NCBI GenBank assembly: GCA_030035585.1
Contig: CM057465.1
Coordinates: 1,897,501-1,961,500 of the forward strand
Source of the DNA: Dugong dugon
Lineage: Eukaryota > Chordata > Mammalia > Sirenia > Dugongidae
Reading direction: 5' to 3'
Length of the DNA stretch: 64,000 nt
The notes under the pieces are model-generated. The model was not told the DNA's origin. It searched no databases and saw nothing but the letters and a program-made list of their open reading frames with translations. Every line of letters begins with the position of its first letter. Within the stretch, counting starts at the first letter, position 1. Shown piece by piece: positions 20,899-31,481 of this stretch. Made by a program: the position numbers and the translations under genes.

Positions 20899-22239
20899 CC
20901 ATTCAATAGTTTTACATAAAGTGTTCCATGATACTGGTTGCATTCCCCCACAATGTGTCAGCACTCTCCCCATTTCCACCCTGGGTTCCCCATTTCCTTT
21001 CCTCCAGATGTTCTACTCCTTCTTGCCTTCTCAGCTTCTCATCTTTGCTTTTGAGCAAATGTTGTCCTTTAGCTCTCATGTAATTGTTCTGAGGAGCACA
21101 TTCCTTTCAGGTGTTACTGTGAGTGTTATTGTTTATCTTATGGGCTTGTCTATTGTTAGGCTGGAAGGTGGTCTCCAGGAACAGCTTCAGTTCCAGGTCA
21201 GAAGGTTGTCTTAGGGCCATAGTCCTGGGTGTTCCTCCAGTCTCTGTCAGACCAGTGAGTCTGGTCTTTTTTGTGAATTTGATCTTTTGGTTCTACATTT
21301 TTCTCCCACTCTGTCCAGGACCCTCTTTTGTGATCCCAGTTAGAGCAGTTGGTACTGGTAGCTGGGCACCATCTAGTTCTTCCAGTCTCAGGGTCGTGTA
21401 GGCTGTGGTTCCTGTAGCCCATTAGTCCTTTGGACTAACTGCTCCCTTGAGTCTTAGGTTTTCTTCACTCTCCTTTGCTCCAGATGGGAAGAGACCAATA
21501 GTTGTATATTAGATGGCTACTTGCAAGCTTTTAAGACCCCAGATGCTACTCACCAAAGTAGGATGCAGAACATTGTCTTTATGAGCTATGTAGTACCAAC
21601 TGAAGTAGCTGTCATCTGAGTCCATGGTCCTTCACCTTTTAGCTTAGGAACTTTGTCCCATGAGGTGTCTGGTTGCATCTAAGAAGTTTCCATGCCTGTG
21701 CCCCTTGTGTGCACTATTGTCTGTATTAATAATATACTTGCAGCACCTACAATTATGTATGTAGAAATATCCACAACCAAACCTGTTTCGGCAGGTGGGT
21801 CTACACCCTTATACTCTCCCACACCTCTTTAACATAGCTATCTACTTACGTATCCATTTGTAGATTATTGTTTGCTAATACTACTGTTGCAGGGTTGTCT
21901 ATGCTCTGGTAATTACCATAGTTGCCCTTTATTCTTGTGTTCCTCTCAGTGTCTTCCTTTGCCTTGATCTTGTTGTGCTGACTTCCCCCATACTGTGCAT
22001 TGCCTTTCCCTTCACCAGTACTAACACCTGTCTTCTATCTAGTTGGTAATTGTCCCTCCCTCCCCTCCCATCCCTGGTAACCATCAAAGAACGTTTGTGT
22101 GCATGTGTGTGTGTGTGAGTGTGTGTGTAAAACGTTTCTTGTTTGTTTTTTATTATAGTAGTCTCATACAATATTTTTCCTTTTATGATTGACGTATTGC
22201 ACTGAGCATAATGTCCTCCAAATTCATTCACATTGTGAG

Positions 22240-22990
22240 ATATTTCATGAATTCATTGTATTCCATTGTATGTATATACTGCAGTACCACAGTTTTTTTT
22301 TTTTTTTTTAATCCTTTCCTCTGTTGATGGGCACTTAGGTTGTTTCCATCTTTTTGCTGTTGTAAATCAAGCTGCAGTAAACATGGGTGTGCATATGTCT
22401 ATTTATGTCACAGCTCTTATTTCTTTAGGATATATGCCTAGTAGTAAGACTGCTGGATCATATAGTATTTCTATTTCTAGTTTTTTAAGGAAGCACTATA
22501 CTATTTTCCAGTGTGTTTGTACCATTTTACATTCCCATCAGCAGTGTATGACTGTTCCAATCTCCCTACAGCTTCTGCAACATTTGTTATTTTCTGTTTT
22601 ATTTTTTTTTTTAAATTAGTGCCAATAATGTTGGGGTGAGATGGTATCTCATTGTAGTTTTGATTTGCATCTCTCTAAAGGCTAACGATAGAAAGCATTT
22701 CTTCATATGTTGGTTAGCTGCCTGAATGTCTTATTTGGTGAAGTATCTGTTCATATCCTTTGCCCATTTTTCAATTGGATTGTTTGTCTTTTTGTTGTTG
22801 AGGTGTTGAAGTTTTTTATGAATTGTAAAGATTAGACCCTTGTTGGATATGTTGTAGATAATTTTTTTTTCCCAGTCTGTAGGTTCTCTTTTTACTCGTC
22901 TGGTGAAGTTTTTTGATGAGCATAAGTGTTTAATTTTTAGGACATTCCATTTATCTAATTCGCTGTGCATTGTTAGTTATGTCTGATATT
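22240..22990 (-). pseudogene. L1 ORF2 C-terminal part
   Basis: The minus-strand frame at 22731-22970 contains NNPIEKWAKDMNRYFTK, matching the ORF2p 'NPIxKWAKDMNRHFSKED' region after the reverse transcriptase. The reading frame is broken before the usual end. ORF2p would supply endonuclease and RT, but here only this C-terminal stretch remains. Confidence 0.75.
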
Positions 22991-23090
22991 CTATTTATGC
23001 CATATATTAGGGCCCCTAATGTTCTATTTTTTCTTCCATGATCTTTATAGTTTTAAGTTTTATATGAATGTATATGTCTGAAAGCCTTTT

Positions 23091-23744
23091 ATGTCATGAG
23101 ATTAAAAGATGATGAAAACCACAATCTGAGCTGGGAAGCACAGTCCACGTCCACAGACACAGGGACCCTCACACAGTGTGGTGAGTCTTAACAAAGATGC
23201 TGCCCAGTGCTGCCAGCTGAATCATGTCGGGTTGAATGTCCTCCTTAGAAACTCAGACAAGCACAGGCTGGCATTTGTACTCTCTGTTCAAGTCCTTTAA
23301 ATCACACTCATCTTAGAGAGGGCCTTCTCACTTGGGCGGATGCGAGGAAGGTGAACAGTTCAGGACTGGAGAGCATGCACCATCTCGGAAACTTGATTCC
23401 GGTGGAATTGAGCTTTTTGGCTGCTGTAAGAGTTCATTTCTGTCCAGGTGATTGGATCAGCTCTGAGGATAATCTGATTTGGTGAGGATATTTATCAGCA
23501 GGCTGTCCTTTCTCCCTGCCAGGCTGTGGGTTCCCAAAGGTCCCAGCAGGTGGGCTCTTCAGCCCTGAGGCAGGTGGGGGGGGAGAGGGGGGCGATGCGC
23601 ATCCCCCAGAGCTGCCGATTCCCACAGGCAGAGATTAGAGGGGACCTGCTGCTGGTGGGTCCCTGGGAGAACCCACAGGGACTGAGGTCCCCCTTCCTCC
23701 CTTCCACCACCCCTCTCTGCTGACCTGTTATAAAGTAAAGACCC
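23091..23744. other. no gene seen
   Basis: Unique DNA, GC-rich from 23500. A run of G-tracts (about 23573-23592) could form a G-quadruplex. Confidence 0.5.
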
Positions 23745-23990
23745 CGGCTCTATTTCAAATATTAAAATTAACAATTCCACCTCTGAAACATGGTAATTGT
23801 AATCTGTCTCAGATCTAAGCGTAATTATATTAAACTCCAATTTTCCCTCAAATATGCATTCTAATTCAATTTTCCTTTTCTTCCCCCTTCCCCCTCTTCT
23901 TAACTAAATCTATTATCATTCCCTCAGTTAAATTATGCTTATTTAATCTTTGATGAGACCTTTCTCGCTGGCAATCAGCTGTTTTAAATT
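23745..23990. promoter_or_regulatory. candidate conserved noncoding element
   Basis: An AT-rich island between GC-rich flanks, not repetitive. It has 'aagcgtaattatattaaact', 'catggtaattgtaatctg', 'aatatgcattctaattcaat' and 'cttatttaatctttgatgag', so many TAAT cores and an octamer-like ATGCAT. Its sharp composition edges and absence of transposons suggest an enhancer. Confidence 0.35.
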
Positions 23991-25254
23991 AATGCCCCCA
24001 AGCCTTGGGGAGCGCTGGGGCTTGGCTCTGGAGGTTGAGGGAGTGCAGAGGGTGGATGGGGAGAGGGAGCACCCTGATTCCTGGGCTTCGTACTGCAGGG
24101 GCCTCCCTCCTCGGCCCCCCCTCTTAGGGACCCTGGCCCAGCCTCAGCCCTGGGGAAGACTGTCAGAGGAGGGAAAATCAACATGCCAGCTGTCCTGTCA
24201 CCCCAGGAGCACCCTCAGACCCCTGTCAGGGAACATAATTGTTGACTTTGCAGAGCACGACAGTCTAGTGGTCCCGGCCTCTCAGCCGCAGACCTTCCTC
24301 AAAGGAAAAGATACATGTCGCAGAATACTGCTATTGACCTGAATTGTTTTCATTGTAGTATTACTTAATGAAGTTTGAATCCCTCATGTTTACATCTTCT
24401 ATGCAACTATTAAACCAAACTAATGCATGAACTAAATACAAAACTTATCAAGAGAACCAAAAACAAAAGAACAAAGGTAAAGCTCACACCTTCCTTTGCA
24501 GACAGAGGTCTGAGGGAACTAAACTGCCCCACCTGAGAGACGAGTGTGGCCCTTCAGCTGACAATGCCATGGGCTGGGAGGGGGTGGCTCCACACCCTTT
24601 TTTCCCTGGCACCTCTGCCCTGAAGCTTTCCTGCTCACAGCGGCAGGAGGGCACGGCCCCCACGCCTCGCCCAGCCATGTCTGAGAACCCACAGAGGTGA
24701 GGCAACCACAGTGCAGGCACTGGGGAGCAGTCAAACCCCAGGCCATTGGAGGACAGACAGCCGTTTAAAAGTGTAAACACAAGGGTCTTCTGGGACCCGA
24801 AGTCGCTGCTGGTGCAGCTGCATCATTCTGAGGGGTTCTGGAGCCTGGGAATAAACAAGGCTGCTATGGGCAAGGGCATGAGATGGCCCAAGACCCCTGG
24901 GCTATGACCCACCCACTTCATATCAGCACTCCTGCCTCGACTTACCCAGGCCTTCTCACCGAGGTACCGATGCAGCCTGATGGCACTGCTCCAAACCCAG
25001 AGGGAAGGTGCAGATCTGAACACACTCACACAGAGACCTGGTGCCTAAAGGGAGCTGCAGGGTCATGTCCCAGCTGGAGAAAGAAAGAAATGAAGACTCG
25101 GTGGGAAGGTAATCAATCAGTGAATATTAGAACCCCATAGAGAGTGTTGTAAAGAGGAGAAAGCCAAAGACTCAGCCTCCTGTAGTCCACCTGTGTGCAC
25201 TGTGGGCCCGAAACCTGGAGCCACATCCTCAGAACGTGGAAGAAGGGGATGCAC
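23991..25254. other. no gene seen; transposon-free
   Basis: GC-rich to 24330, AT-rich at 24335-24480, then mixed. Frames of 60-130 codons on both strands are not supported by any domain. Confidence 0.45.
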
Positions 25255-25560
25255 ACATTTTAGTTAAATCTTAATATCCTCATTATTGCCAAATTTGCAT
25301 GTGGATATTATTTTTAATTGCAAGACTGTGCTAACCGGCATGTAATTTTTTCAAATAATTAAAAGTGTTCTGTAAAATGTGACATTCCAATACTGCACAG
25401 CGAGCACTGATTATTTAAATATTGAGTCTAATTGTGCTGTAATTCACATTCAATAGGCGGCCAGACATTTTTCAAATGAATGAAAATGTTCCATAAAATC
25501 AATTCATTATGTAAGAGTTCCATGTAACTAACTTACTGTTACAATACCATCATTTATGGA
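25255..25560. promoter_or_regulatory. candidate conserved noncoding element
   Basis: An AT-rich, nonrepetitive block with 'gccaaatttgcatgtggata' (POU octamer ATTTGCAT), 'tatttttaattgcaag', 'tcaaataattaaaagtg' and 'gattatttaaatattgagtc'. 'tttttcaaat(a/g)a' and 'gt(g)ttc(t/c)(g/a)taaaat' are echoed twice, about 120 bp apart (25347-25380 and 25469-25500). Confidence 0.38.
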
Positions 25561-26064
25561 TGAGGAACACTAGCTGGAGAAATCACCCCACTCTCACCTC
25601 ACAATTGCACATTTTGGTGCTGCACACAGAGCATCTTGCCTGGAGGGGCTTGTGGGTGGCTCCCATTCCTGGGACCAGATGGACAAGCTATGGATCCTCT
25701 AGTCCCCATTTGCTGGGAAGAAGGAAATGGAAATTTTTGATTTATCTTTCCTTTGCTGCACAATTGCCTACATAATTTGCAGGGCCCAGGGTAGAGGAAA
25801 TGGCGGGGCCCCAGTTCAAACATTCTGGTGAATTTCAAGATGGTGGCAGCAGAGCATTAAACCAAGCACGGCCCTTCTGCACAGCTGCGGACCTGGTGTG
25901 ATTTCGCAGTCACCAGCCCATGGAGCCAGCCTGGCTTAGCTGGGATCACCTCACTGAGCTGTTCAGAACCTGCTCTGCAAAGACCACACACCCTTGCATT
26001 GTATCGTGGTTGACATTGCAACCAGACTGACATTTGTTGCTCAGAATGCCTGAGAAGCTGAATG
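25561..26064. other. no gene seen
   Basis: Unique sequence with no recognised repeat and no coding signal. Confidence 0.45.
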
Positions 26065-26300
26065 GCCGTGTGAATGTGTGTGCGTGCATGTACGTATATG
26101 TGCACTGTCTCTGCATGTGTGTAGATTGTGCACACATGGTTATGTGCATGTGTGCATGTGGACACGTGCTCGTGTGTATATGTGTCCATGTGTGCACTGT
26201 ATGCACATGGATATGTGTGTGCATGTGTGCATTGTGTTCATGGGTGTGCACAGCACGATGTACACTTGTGTGCGTGTGTGTGTGTGTGTGGGTGTTGGGG
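26065..26300. repeat. imperfect GT/GCATGT low-complexity tract
   Basis: About 235 bp of alternating purine-pyrimidine text ('gtgtgtgcgtgcatgtacgt', 'gtgcatgtgtgcatgtggac'), ending in a pure (TG)n run at about 26272-26292. Such DNA readily adopts Z-form. Long frames across it are artefacts. Confidence 0.85.
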
Positions 26301-27234
26301 GATCTGGGTTCTCCCAGTCTGACGTTGCTGTATGCTAATGGTGCACCCCTCAGGAATGCCTTCCCGGCGGCCCTGCTGTGTCCCATCTTGATGTTCTTCA
26401 CCACCACTGAGAATGTGGCCTCACTTCCTCAGGAGCAGACCCTTCAGGTCCTCTCCTCCACTCTCCTCCGCCCCTCCCAGGCCTCCCAGTTGTGAGGGAC
26501 AGGTCAGTGTCTGCATTCTGTGCTCCAGTCCTGGTTTCAGCACTTGCACACCTGTGCTGCCTCTATCAGAAAGCAGAGGCAGATGCCAGCCGGCACCTGG
26601 GCAGGTGCCAGGAGCCCTGGACACAGGACGTGGAAGCCCCTTGGAAGCCACAGGGATGAAGCTGATGGCAGCAGGCTGCCCAGGACCCCCGGAACCTGGA
26701 TTCTGCCTCCCCAAGGCCTGTCCTGTCCCCGTGCCTCCTGGCAGACTCAGCCTTTCCCTTGGGGATGAGCCCCTCACCACGCCAGATGAGTCGACCCTAG
26801 TTCCACTGGCTGCCCAGCCCACAGCCGCCGCATCCATGACCTCATGCGTCTCCCAGGGCACAGTGGGCACAAACTGTCTCCTTTCAATGAAGCAGCTGCC
26901 TCCCTGTAAATAGTTCACAAAATATTTTCCACCCCGACTTCCTGGGTATTTCTCTGGGACTAACGGCTGCTCTCCAAGCTCAGAGCCTCTCAGCAAAGTG
27001 CTGAGCAGCCAGAGACCCTTCACCGCTGGGCAGGGATGCTGGCCCTGGGGGCAGCCGTGGGCCACCATGACAAGGGCACTGCCCCTGCAGGCTCAGCTCC
27101 CTGTGCCCTCCATGTCGCCTGTCCCTACCCGCCACAGGAATCCCCCCACTTGTCCCTCCAAGGTCACTTGAAGGGCACAGGGCTGTCAGCAAGGGTGGGC
27201 TCTGCATGGGTGGGTCTTTGGGGGAAGGTCGGAG
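26301..27234. other. no gene seen; GC-rich
   Basis: Overlapping frames (26421-27068 minus, 26413-26913 plus) are open because of composition. No domains are recognised. Confidence 0.45.
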
Positions 27235-27345
27235 GCAGACTGGAAGTGGGGACCCTGGCTCTGTTGCTGGCACACAGTCTGGGGACCAGACCACAAACAT
27301 GTCACTTGCCGAGCCTCAGCTTCCCTATCTACAAAACGGTGGGAC
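27235..27345 (+). mobile_element. MIR SINE fragment
   Basis: 'catgtcacttgccgagcctc' then 'agcttccctatctacaaaac' fits the MIR core 'gacctt...cctctctgagcctcagtttcctcatctgtaaaa'. Confidence 0.5.
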
Positions 27346-27599
27346 TCTCTGCCCGTGTGCCTTCCAGCCTGTCACCCAGGTATCATGGACCCTTCTCCTT
27401 GCAGTGATGGCTGCTGGGGTGTCTCCTCTTGTCTCCAGTGACCCCAATGCCAACTATTGCTCCCTGAGCCTAGAGGCCATCTCTGTGAGTGGGGAAAGGG
27501 GGCTGAGATCGTCCATGCCCCCTTCCTGCCCACATTCAAGGACTCCAAAACCCACAGGGGTCAGAACCTGCACTAGACACATCTTCCTCTCTCCAACAT

Positions 27600-27860
27600 C
27601 CCCTTTAAAACAATTACAGTCACATGATCCAAAGTGAAATATGCCCATCTAATTTATGAAGCTTTCACCCAAACTTAGACATCAAATGTTTTATTAATAT
27701 TTTCTATCATCCTTATGAGTTAAACCAGCCATGAAAATTACCTCCAACAGAAAAAAAAATAATGTTGAGAATGGATTCATTTACAGGCATCACTGAGCCA
27801 CCCTCCTTGGCTAATTCCATCAGAAATGACTGAGGTGTGCTCAGACGTCTCTGATACAAA
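27600..27860. promoter_or_regulatory. candidate conserved noncoding element
   Basis: An AT-rich island in GC-rich surroundings, with 'gcccatctaatttatgaagc', 'atgttttattaatattttct' and 'cttggctaattccatcagaa'. Not repetitive. Support is weaker than for the blocks at 25255 and 51850. Confidence 0.25.
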
Positions 27861-28079
27861 TACCAAAATACTTCATCAGTGTCAGTCAGGCCCACAAGGA
27901 TGACTCGGGAGAGCTGAACCCAGCGCTGCCCCAGGCAGGGCTCCCAGGCTGGGGCAGAACACCCATCCCATGCAGGAGGGACAGCCCAGGCCACCTGCAG
28001 GCCCCTCAGCATCCTGGGTGGGTCTGACCTGCTGAGGCTGCTGTGTGCTGAGGGCAGGGCTCCTACTGCTGCCGTCAGC

Positions 28080-28200
28080 GCCCCCTTCCATTCTCCTCCC
28101 TCCCTCCCTTTTTCCTCCTTCCCTCCCTCCTTGCCTCCTACCTTTCCTCCTCTGTCCCTCCTTCCCTCCTTCCAATCTTTCTCTTATTAAATTCTTGCTA
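28080..28200. repeat. polypyrimidine (CCTCCCT/CCTT) tract
   Basis: Runs of 'cctccctccctttttcctcc' type text. The mirror-like pyrimidine strand could form H-DNA. Confidence 0.8.
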
Positions 28201-29774
28201 ATTTCCTTCTTTGAAGGCACCCAGTATTGTAGACCACAGGAAGCAGAGTAGGGAGTTGTGATTATTTTTGTCCTCCTTGGAAGAGCCCTGCCTGCAGCCC
28301 CCACCTGAACATCAAGGCTTCTGGAGCACGTGTGAGGAGTTCATTATGTGGTGGGGGTCCCACCTGGCCACCTGTCCATCTGTCAGGTGGCCACACCCAG
28401 GTGTGTGAGTTCATAGAGGGTCAAAGGTGTCTATTGCATCCTTGCTCTGTGCCAGGCTCAGTGCTGGGGTGGGAACACAGTGGGGCCGGGATCAAATCCC
28501 TGACCATGAACCTGGGGCCAGGCCTCTGGTCCAGAGAATGGAGCCCAGGTCCTCATGTGGCCCCTGTGAAGCTGGCAGACACAGTACAGGAGCACCGTGT
28601 GTGCTGACACTGATGTCCCCACCTCTGCCTCATGGGGCCACCTTCTATGATCCCAGGCTGGAATTGTCCTCATAGCCCCAGGCCCTCCCTCCCAGGCAGC
28701 GAGGACCAGGGTAGACCTGGGCCTGTGAGTCCACAGAGCTGGTCCTCCAGCCTCAGCCTCTCCATCCAGGAGATGGGACTGCACCCACAGCAGCTCCCTT
28801 GGGTCATCTTAACCTGTATCGCTGCCTCCTAAAACATCTGGAAGCTTTTCCTTAAGGAGCAAATGGGTGACCAGGCAAGTGAGGAGGGAGACGTGATAAA
28901 ATCTGTGTAAGACATCAGGGGAACAGTGGTGTCTTTCCTGGTAATGCCTTCGTGTCCCGTTTCTGTCTCTCTAACACCCTTCCACTGTCACCTGAGCGTA
29001 CCCCTTCTCCAGCTGAAAGGTCATAAAGCGGCACTTCCCACACTCCCCACCATCACAGCATCACCAAGGAATCACATCCTCCCCTCCGAACTTCTTCCTC
29101 CCCTGCCTGCCCACGGCCCTAGGCTGGTGGAAATGCGGTGAATGGGCCTGCTTCCCACAGACCACAAGGCCTGCTGAGGGGTGTGCACCAGAGAGATGGC
29201 CAGGAGGAGACACTAGTTCACCTCATGGTCACGTGAGAATGTGAGGGGGAACAGGGGAGACAGGAAATGTGTCTCCTTTTCTTACAAAGCTCCCCAGAAA
29301 TGAAGTTCATGGGAAGAGGAGAGAAGGAAGGAAGGGGGCCCCAGTACTGGCTGTGACAGAGATGGGTACAGAGGAGGAGGCAGTGTGCATCCTCTAATCC
29401 CAGTCAAAGGAGGGGTCTACACAGCCTGCAGGTCAGCTGGGGGACCAGAGACAGTGACACCCCATCACAGGCTTCCTAGAGCAGGGGCCAGGCACCCTAC
29501 TTTCCAGACCAGGAACCGGGTACAGGGAAGCTGTGAAGCTGCTAGGAAGCTCCCTGGAAGCCTCCTTAAACCTAGACTCAAACTGAGACCTCTCTGACCC
29601 CAGTAGGGAATAGCAGTTGGAGGTGGTCCTCTGCCAATTCTCCACTGGGAGATAACCAAGGGCATGAGCTGGCTGCCACCTGCCTCCTCTCTGCCCACCA
29701 CAGAGGCCACTCACCACAGCGGTCATCATCAAGTCCTGAGAGCCCCCCTAGACCTCTCCAGGTTCATCACCTCT
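28200..29774. other. no gene seen; GC-rich, transposon-poor
   Basis: 28415-28500 ('cttgctctgtgccaggctca', 'gctggggtgggaacacagtg') is a trace of an ancient mammalian repeat. The rest is unique, with only chance frames. Confidence 0.45.
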
Positions 29775-30225
29775 TGCGTTACTTTTCTGGGGCTTCCCTA
29801 ACAGGACCTCAGACTGGGAGGCTTAGAACAACGGGAATGTGTCTCCTCACAATGCTGGAGGCCAGCGGTCCGGAATCAAGGTGTGGGCAGGGTGGTTCCC
29901 TCTGGGGACTCTGAGGGAGAGTCTGCTCTGTGCCTCTCTTGGCATCTGGTGGCTCCTGGTGATCCTTGACATTTGCAGCTCATAGTTGTCTCCCTCCCAA
30001 ATCTGTCCCCATCCTCACAGGTCATCATCCCTCTGTGTCCTCGGTTCTCTTCTCTTACAAGGACACACGGCATTGGGCTTAGGTTCCACCCTAACCCAGG
30101 ATGCCATCATCTCGAGAGCTTTCACTAATCACATCTGCAAAGACTCTACTTCCAAACAAGGTCACAGGCACAGGTTCCAGGTGGACAAGAACTTTAGGGT
30201 CACCATTCACCCCACTGCACATTAG
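29775..30225. mobile_element. old ERVL-class LTR (MLT-like)
   Basis: 'cgttacttttctggggcttc' then 'aatcaaggtgtgggcagggt', 'ctttcactaatcacatctgc' and 'aacaaggtcacaggcacagg' follow the order of MLT-type LTR text, and it lies in the same direction as the LTRs at 4522 and 20390. It is more diverged than those. Orientation is uncertain because sense MLT2 and antisense MLT1 look alike here. Confidence 0.5.
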
Positions 30226-30264
30226 CACCGTAGAAGCTTCCACTGTGCCCAAATCCTTGTCATC

Positions 30265-30410
30265 TCTGCTCTGATTTCTGCCATCTTGTGCCTGATCTCC
30301 ACTATCACATCCCTGATCCCTGCCATCTCGGCCCTGATCCCGACCATCTCAGCCCTGATCCCCACCATCTCAGCCCTGATCCTCACCATCTCAGCCCTGT
30401 CCCCTGCATT
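30265..30410. repeat. 21-bp minisatellite
   Basis: About six units of 'ccctgatcccgaccatctca' type. Because 21 is a multiple of three, the minus strand reads a heptapeptide repeat (AEMVGIR), which is an artefact of the array. Confidence 0.85.
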
Positions 30411-31481
30411 AGCCCCCTGACTGGCCTCACACTCTCCCATTTTCTCCTGGTTCATGAGTTTGTTCAGCAGACATGCCCAGTGCTCACCTGGCTGTAGAAA
30501 CTATGGGGAGCACAGGGAGCCCAGAGTGAACCCGACTCCCACAGGGTTCACAGACCAGCTTTCCTCTGTGCAGGGCAGATGGTCCCTTCTGAAGGACCCC
30601 CCCCCCCGGAAGATTCCACCAGTCCTGTCCCTGGTGCAGCACAACCACTAGAAGGGAGCTGCTCCCAGAGGCTGCTGCAGCCTCATCCTGAGACCCTCTG
30701 TCCCTGCTGGCAGTGCAACCTTCTCCTCAAGTACTTTGCAGGTCCTGTGGTCCCCATTTCCTTTCCTCCTGCATATGCCCTTGATCTTTCCCTAGGCCTC
30801 AGTGGGCTCCATTCTGCAGGGAAGCCTCCCCTACTTCCATCCTGCTGGAGGCTTTGAGTCTGTGACAAGTGTGAATGGGTATGCTGGGGTGGGGGCTCAG
30901 ATGTGGGTGTACCCCTAGTCATCTCCTTGGGTTTGGGGTTTGGATTTGGGGAGGCCCTTCCCCGAGTCGAGACCCATTTCTTTGACTCCTTTTATTGCAC
31001 TCAGCTTTCTCTGCCTGTCCTTGGGCTGACCCTGTGCCGACTCTCCGAGTGCAGAGGTCAGTGGAGGCAGATAAGATGTGCTGGCCCACGGACTGCAGAG
31101 GTTGGTGGAGGGATGCAGGGATGCAGGTAGCTGCACTTCCTCCCCAGGCATCTCTGCCCCACAGGGACCCAGTGCAGGTGCATCAGGATGTGGGTTTACA
31201 GGGATCCCAGGCAGTGAGAGATGGCGAAGGGTTAGAGGAGGGACTTGAGTTGAACCTCCAAGGGAGGAGGAGCCTGAGGGAGGGAGGAAGACCAAGGGCA
31301 TTCCAGGCAGAAGACACAACACAGGCAAACTCACCTAGGACTGGCAATATCTGAGTCTTCAGGAAAACCTGAGTCATTACAGGGGCCAAGCACGTCCCAG
31401 TCCAGGGGCTGGAGAAGGCCAGTGACTAAGGGTCAACAACCTGGAGTGGGCTGTTCTGTATGCTGACTGGTGGTGGGTACG
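30411..31481. other. no gene seen
   Basis: It contains a run of 13 C at about 30598-30610 and a trace of an ancient repeat at about 31220-31330 ('gggcattccaggcagaagac' region). Frames up to 139 codons occur on both strands without domains. Confidence 0.45.

Larger units (their letters stand above)
20331..23090 (-). mobile_element. afrotherian-type L1, 5' truncated, with an LTR in its 3' UTR
   Basis: The 3' end is 'ttttattgtgcattaggtga' next to an AT run. The long 3' UTR (20899-22200) includes 'gaccccagatgctactcacc' and 'gtcagaccagtgagtctggt', text typical of elephant L1 3' UTRs. The ORF2 C-terminus follows to about 23090, where the copy is 5' truncated. Confidence 0.8.

Noticed and set aside
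26421-27068. 215-codon minus-strand frame and its plus-strand partner
   Set aside because: Both strands are open at once, which points to GC composition rather than coding selection.
30222-30455. Minus-strand heptapeptide repeat resembling a coiled coil
   Set aside because: Product of the 21-bp minisatellite; no start context, splice signals or flanking coding sequence.
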